Shown here piece by piece: positions 5,127 through 7,305 of a DNA stretch of 7,305 nucleotides. A program made the position numbers and the translations under genes. The notes beneath the pieces are model-generated. The model was not told the origin of the DNA and did no database searches. It worked only from the letters and a program-made list of their open reading frames with translations. Numbering within the stretch: the first letter of the stretch is position 1; the number at the start of each line of letters is the position of its first letter. The stretch comes from an uncultured Clostridia bacterium. Lineage in GTDB: Bacteria > Bacillota_A > Clostridia > Oscillospirales > Oscillospiraceae. Location of the stretch: NCBI GenBank assembly GCA_946410505.1, contig CAMKAP010000100.1:1-7305 (forward strand). The letters are read 5' to 3'.

Positions 5127-6608
5127 ATGTTCGAGCCTGAAGAAGAGGCCGGCGAAGTTCGTGAAGAGAACAGCAGCGAGCCCGTTATCGAAGTGAGTGA
5201 ACCCATCGCGGCAGAGCCGGAAGCGGCCGCTGAGCCCGTAATCGAGGCCGAGGCCTCCCCCGTTTCGGAGGAAAAGCCGGAGACGGCAGCGAACGGGGAA
5301 TACCATTTCAACAAAGACGAATACAAAGAGCAGGTCTACGCAGACGCGCATTATGAGCCGGAGGGCGAGAGCACCATTCCGCCCCGGTATTACACCCCGC
5401 CTGAGCGTCCCGTTCGTCCGAGCAGAGAAAAGAAGGCCCCGAAGAAGAGCGGGGGGCTGCTGAGGGCAGCGTGTCTGGCCCTGGTGTGCGCCATGTTGGG
5501 CGGCTTTGCCGGCTCGGCACTGACGGCCGGGAAGCTCAATGCGCGCATGGAAGCGTTGGAGACGCGGCTGAGCGAGAACGAGAGCGCGGTGGTCTCGGTG
5601 TCCGAGAAACAGGACGCCGCGGCAGCGGGTCCCGTGATCGCCACCGTCGCCGAGAAGGGCGGCATGAGCGCCGCGCAGATCTATGAGCAGGCCTGCCAGC
5701 AGGTCGTCGGCATCACCACCGACGTGACCTTTACCAACTACTTCGGGATGAAGAGCTCCACCGCTGTCAGCGGTTCCGGTTTCATCATCTCGGCAGACGG
5801 ATATATCGTCACCAATTACCACGTGATTGAGTACGCCGTACAGCAGGATTCCCCCATTACGGTCATGCTCCACGACGGCACCAAGTACACCGCTTCCATC
5901 GTGGGCACCGAGCAGGCCAACGATCTGGCTGTGCTGAAGATCGACGCCACGGGTCTGACGCCCGCCAGCTTCGGCAACAGCGACAGCCTGCATGTGGGCG
6001 ACGCGGTCTATGCCGTTGGCAATCCGCTGGGCGAGCTGGAGTTCTCCATGTCCTCCGGCCACGTGAGCGCGCTGGACCGTGTGATCAGCACCGAGGAATC
6101 CGAGTCCATCAACATGTTCCAGATCGACGCGGCGGTCAACCCCGGCAATTCCGGCGGTCCCGTGTATAACGCGCTGGGCCAGGTGGTCGGCGTGGTCACG
6201 GCAAAGTACTCTTCCTCCGGTGTGGAGGGTCTGGGCTTTGCGATCCCCGCAAACGACGTGGCATCCATCACAAACGACCTGATTACCAAGGGCTATGTGA
6301 CCGGCAAGGCCTATCTGGGCATCTGGCTGGATGAACGCTACAGCGCCATGTACGCACAGTATTACAACATGCCCCTGGGCGCCTACGTCTCCGATGTGAG
6401 CAGCGGCAGCTGCGCGGAGAAGGCCGGCATCCAGAAGGGCGACGTGATTACCAAGCTGGGCGGCACCGAGATTACCAGCTACAGTGAACTCAAGGCTGCC
6501 GTGAAGCAGTACTCCGCCGGCGATGTCGCAGAGATCGAGCTCTACCGCGCGGGCGAGAGCAAGACGCTCACTATTACCTTCGACGAGGCCAAGCCCGAAG
6601 GCGCCTGA
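5127..6608 (+). CDS. HtrA/DegP-type membrane-anchored serine protease with PDZ domain
   Basis: A trypsin-like (S1C) protease and likely chaperone acting outside the membrane on misfolded exported proteins. Layout of the 493 residues: acidic, Pro/Glu/Ala-rich cytoplasmic segment (1-about 95); basic stretch REKKAPKKSGG (100-110); one transmembrane helix (about 111-133); a short coiled-coil-like linker (137-165); protease domain (about 183-390); PDZ domain (about 395-487). The catalytic triad is His232 (TNYHVI), Asp266 (NDLAVLKI) and Ser342 (NPGNSGGP). The start has a weaker ribosome binding site (AGAGG, 9 nt away). It is transcribed alone: terminators lie on both sides. The cytoplasmic segment is long for the family. 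Known Bacillota HtrA proteins (HtrA, HtrB, YycK) share this architecture, and paralogue identity cannot be assigned. Confidence 0.92.
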   Translation: MFEPEEEAGEVREENSSEPVIEVSEPIAAEPEAAAEPVIEAEASPVSEEKPETAANGEYHFNKDEYKEQVYADAHYEPEGESTIPPRYYTPPERPVRPSREKKAPKKSGGLLRAACLALVCAMLGGFAGSALTAGKLNARMEALETRLSENESAVVSVSEKQDAAAAGPVIATVAEKGGMSAAQIYEQACQQVVGITTDVTFTNYFGMKSSTAVSGSGFIISADGYIVTNYHVIEYAVQQDSPITVMLHDGTKYTASIVGTEQANDLAVLKIDATGLTPASFGNSDSLHVGDAVYAVGNPLGELEFSMSSGHVSALDRVISTEESESINMFQIDAAVNPGNSGGPVYNALGQVVGVVTAKYSSSGVEGLGFAIPANDVASITNDLITKGYVTGKAYLGIWLDERYSAMYAQYYNMPLGAYVSDVSSGSCAEKAGIQKGDVITKLGGTEITSYSELKAAVKQYSAGDVAEIELYRAGESKTLTITFDEAKPEGA

Positions 6609-6665
6609 GCGCCGCTGATTCTGACACTTTTCTACTCCTATAAATCCTCTCTTTTCTCCCAAACG

Positions 6666-6696
6666 AAGGGCCGCAGGATTAATCCTGCGGTTCTTT
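6666..6696 (+). terminator. Strong terminator after the protease gene
   Basis: A 20-bp perfect palindrome (6671-6690, CCGCAGGATT/AATCCTGCGG) extended by wobble and Watson-Crick pairs to 6666-6695 and followed by TTCTTTGTTTTT. It lies about 60 nt after the stop; the stretch between is pyrimidine-rich and shows no other feature. Confidence 0.9.
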
Positions 6697-6750
6697 GTTT
6701 TTGTGCCCCGTTTTCCTTACGGCATCCCCTGTATTTTTTGCACGCGCCTC

Positions 6751-6778
6751 TTGATTTTTCCCCGATTTCCTGTAAAAT
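6751..6778 (+). promoter_or_regulatory. Promoter of the phosphoribosyltransferase gene
   Basis: TTGATT (6751-6756), 16-nt spacer, TAAAAT (6773-6778): 4/6 and 5/6 matches. Initiation near 6785 gives a 35-nt leader, too short for a riboswitch. Confidence 0.65.
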
Positions 6779-6819
6779 GAGTAAGTCAAATGCTGATATT
6801 GTTCTGGAGGTATTGAACC

Positions 6820-7305
6820 ATGACATACGAAATTGACATTGCCGGCCTGAAGCGTCAGCTGCCCCTGTGCAAGGTGACCGACGACCTGTACATCGGCGCT
6901 TTCGTCATGTTCGGCGATGTGGAACTGACCGTGCACTGTGCGGCGGAGCTTCTCAAGCGCGCCCCCGAGTACGATTATCTTCTGGCTCCCGAAGCCAAAT
7001 CCATCCCTCTGCTGTACGAAATGGCCCGCCAGAGCGGCGCGGATGAGTATTTCCTCGCCCGCAAAGGTCCCAAGGCCTACATGTCCGGCGTGTTTGAGGT
7101 CAACGTGAGATCCATCACCACCCTCAGCATCCAGAAGCTGGTCATTGACACCGCCGACGCGGAGAAGATCAAGGGCAAGCGCATCCTGATCCTGGACGAT
7201 GTGATCTCCACCGGCGAATCCCTGCGCGCCACCGAGGAGCTGGTCAAACAGGCCGGCGGCATCGTGGCCGGGCGCATGGCCGTCCTCGCCGAGGGCGACG
7301 CCATC
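6820..7305 (+). CDS. Type I phosphoribosyltransferase, adenine PRTase-like (3' end outside window)
   Basis: Transfers the ribosyl-5-phosphate of PRPP to a base or similar acceptor; probably purine salvage. The first 162 codons are present and open to the right edge. The PRPP-binding signature ILILDDVISTGES is at residues 122-134, followed by the usual helix and the GGIVAGRMAVLAEGD strand. LLAPEAKSIPLLYEMARQSG (54-73) occupies the position of the conserved VxGIEARGF segment of adenine phosphoribosyltransferases but differs from it, and RKGPKAYM (81-88) matches the following substrate loop. GGAGG 9 nt upstream supports the start. Most likely it would be annotated as an adenine phosphoribosyltransferase or a generic PRTase family protein; the altered pocket makes adenine specificity uncertain, so no symbol is given. 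Confidence 0.82.
   Translation, partial: MTYEIDIAGLKRQLPLCKVTDDLYIGAFVMFGDVELTVHCAAELLKRAPEYDYLLAPEAKSIPLLYEMARQSGADEYFLARKGPKAYMSGVFEVNVRSITTLSIQKLVIDTADAEKIKGKRILILDDVISTGESLRATEELVKQAGGIVAGRMAVLAEGDAI

Noticed and set aside
5040..6662. 540-codon minus-strand open frame
   Set aside because: Antisense shadow of the HtrA-like gene. Its composition is typical of a GC-rich antisense frame and it has no recognisable domain.

Overview
The window is GC-rich (roughly 60% by eye), densely packed chromosomal DNA. The gene content and the regulatory style (a T-box leader on a tRNA synthetase gene, strong AGGAGG-type ribosome binding sites, near-consensus sigma-A promoters, hairpin terminators) suggest an anaerobic Clostridia member of the Bacillota, plausibly an Oscillospiraceae-like gut bacterium. 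The taxon is inference from style and gene content; no marker gene was compared.

Layout. (1) 1-500, minus strand: the 5' part of thrS (threonyl-tRNA synthetase without a TGS domain), running off the left edge. Its roughly 425-nt leader (501-925) holds a T-box riboswitch with a terminator. Between that terminator and thrS lies a 140-bp stretch packed with inverted repeats. (2) 1020-3041, plus strand: a near-consensus promoter divergent from thrS drives larE-larC, two enzymes of nickel-pincer nucleotide (NPN) cofactor synthesis, overlapping by 4 nt. (3) 3048-3217, minus strand: an easily missed 33-codon ORF for a small membrane peptide with a strong ribosome binding site, convergent with larC and sharing a bidirectional terminator with it. 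(4) 3268-5020, plus strand: promoter, a TrmH/SpoU-family RNA 2'-O-methyltransferase gene, and a cysteine-rich FliB-like gene overlapping it by 4 nt, then a UUCG-loop terminator. (5) 5065-6696, plus strand: a membrane-anchored HtrA/DegP-type serine protease with one PDZ domain and an unusually long acidic cytoplasmic N-terminus, ending at a strong terminator. (6) 6751-7305, plus strand: promoter and the 5' part of a type I phosphoribosyltransferase gene, cut by the right edge.

How the parts relate: these are mostly independent housekeeping and accessory transcription units. larE and larC supply two of the three NPN steps; larB and the client racemase larA are not in the window. I see no defence system, CRISPR array, prophage or transposase. 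The most under-described items are the 33-codon membrane-peptide gene with its 5' hairpin, the inverted-repeat block inside the thrS leader, and the translationally coupled RNA-methyltransferase/FliB-like pair.
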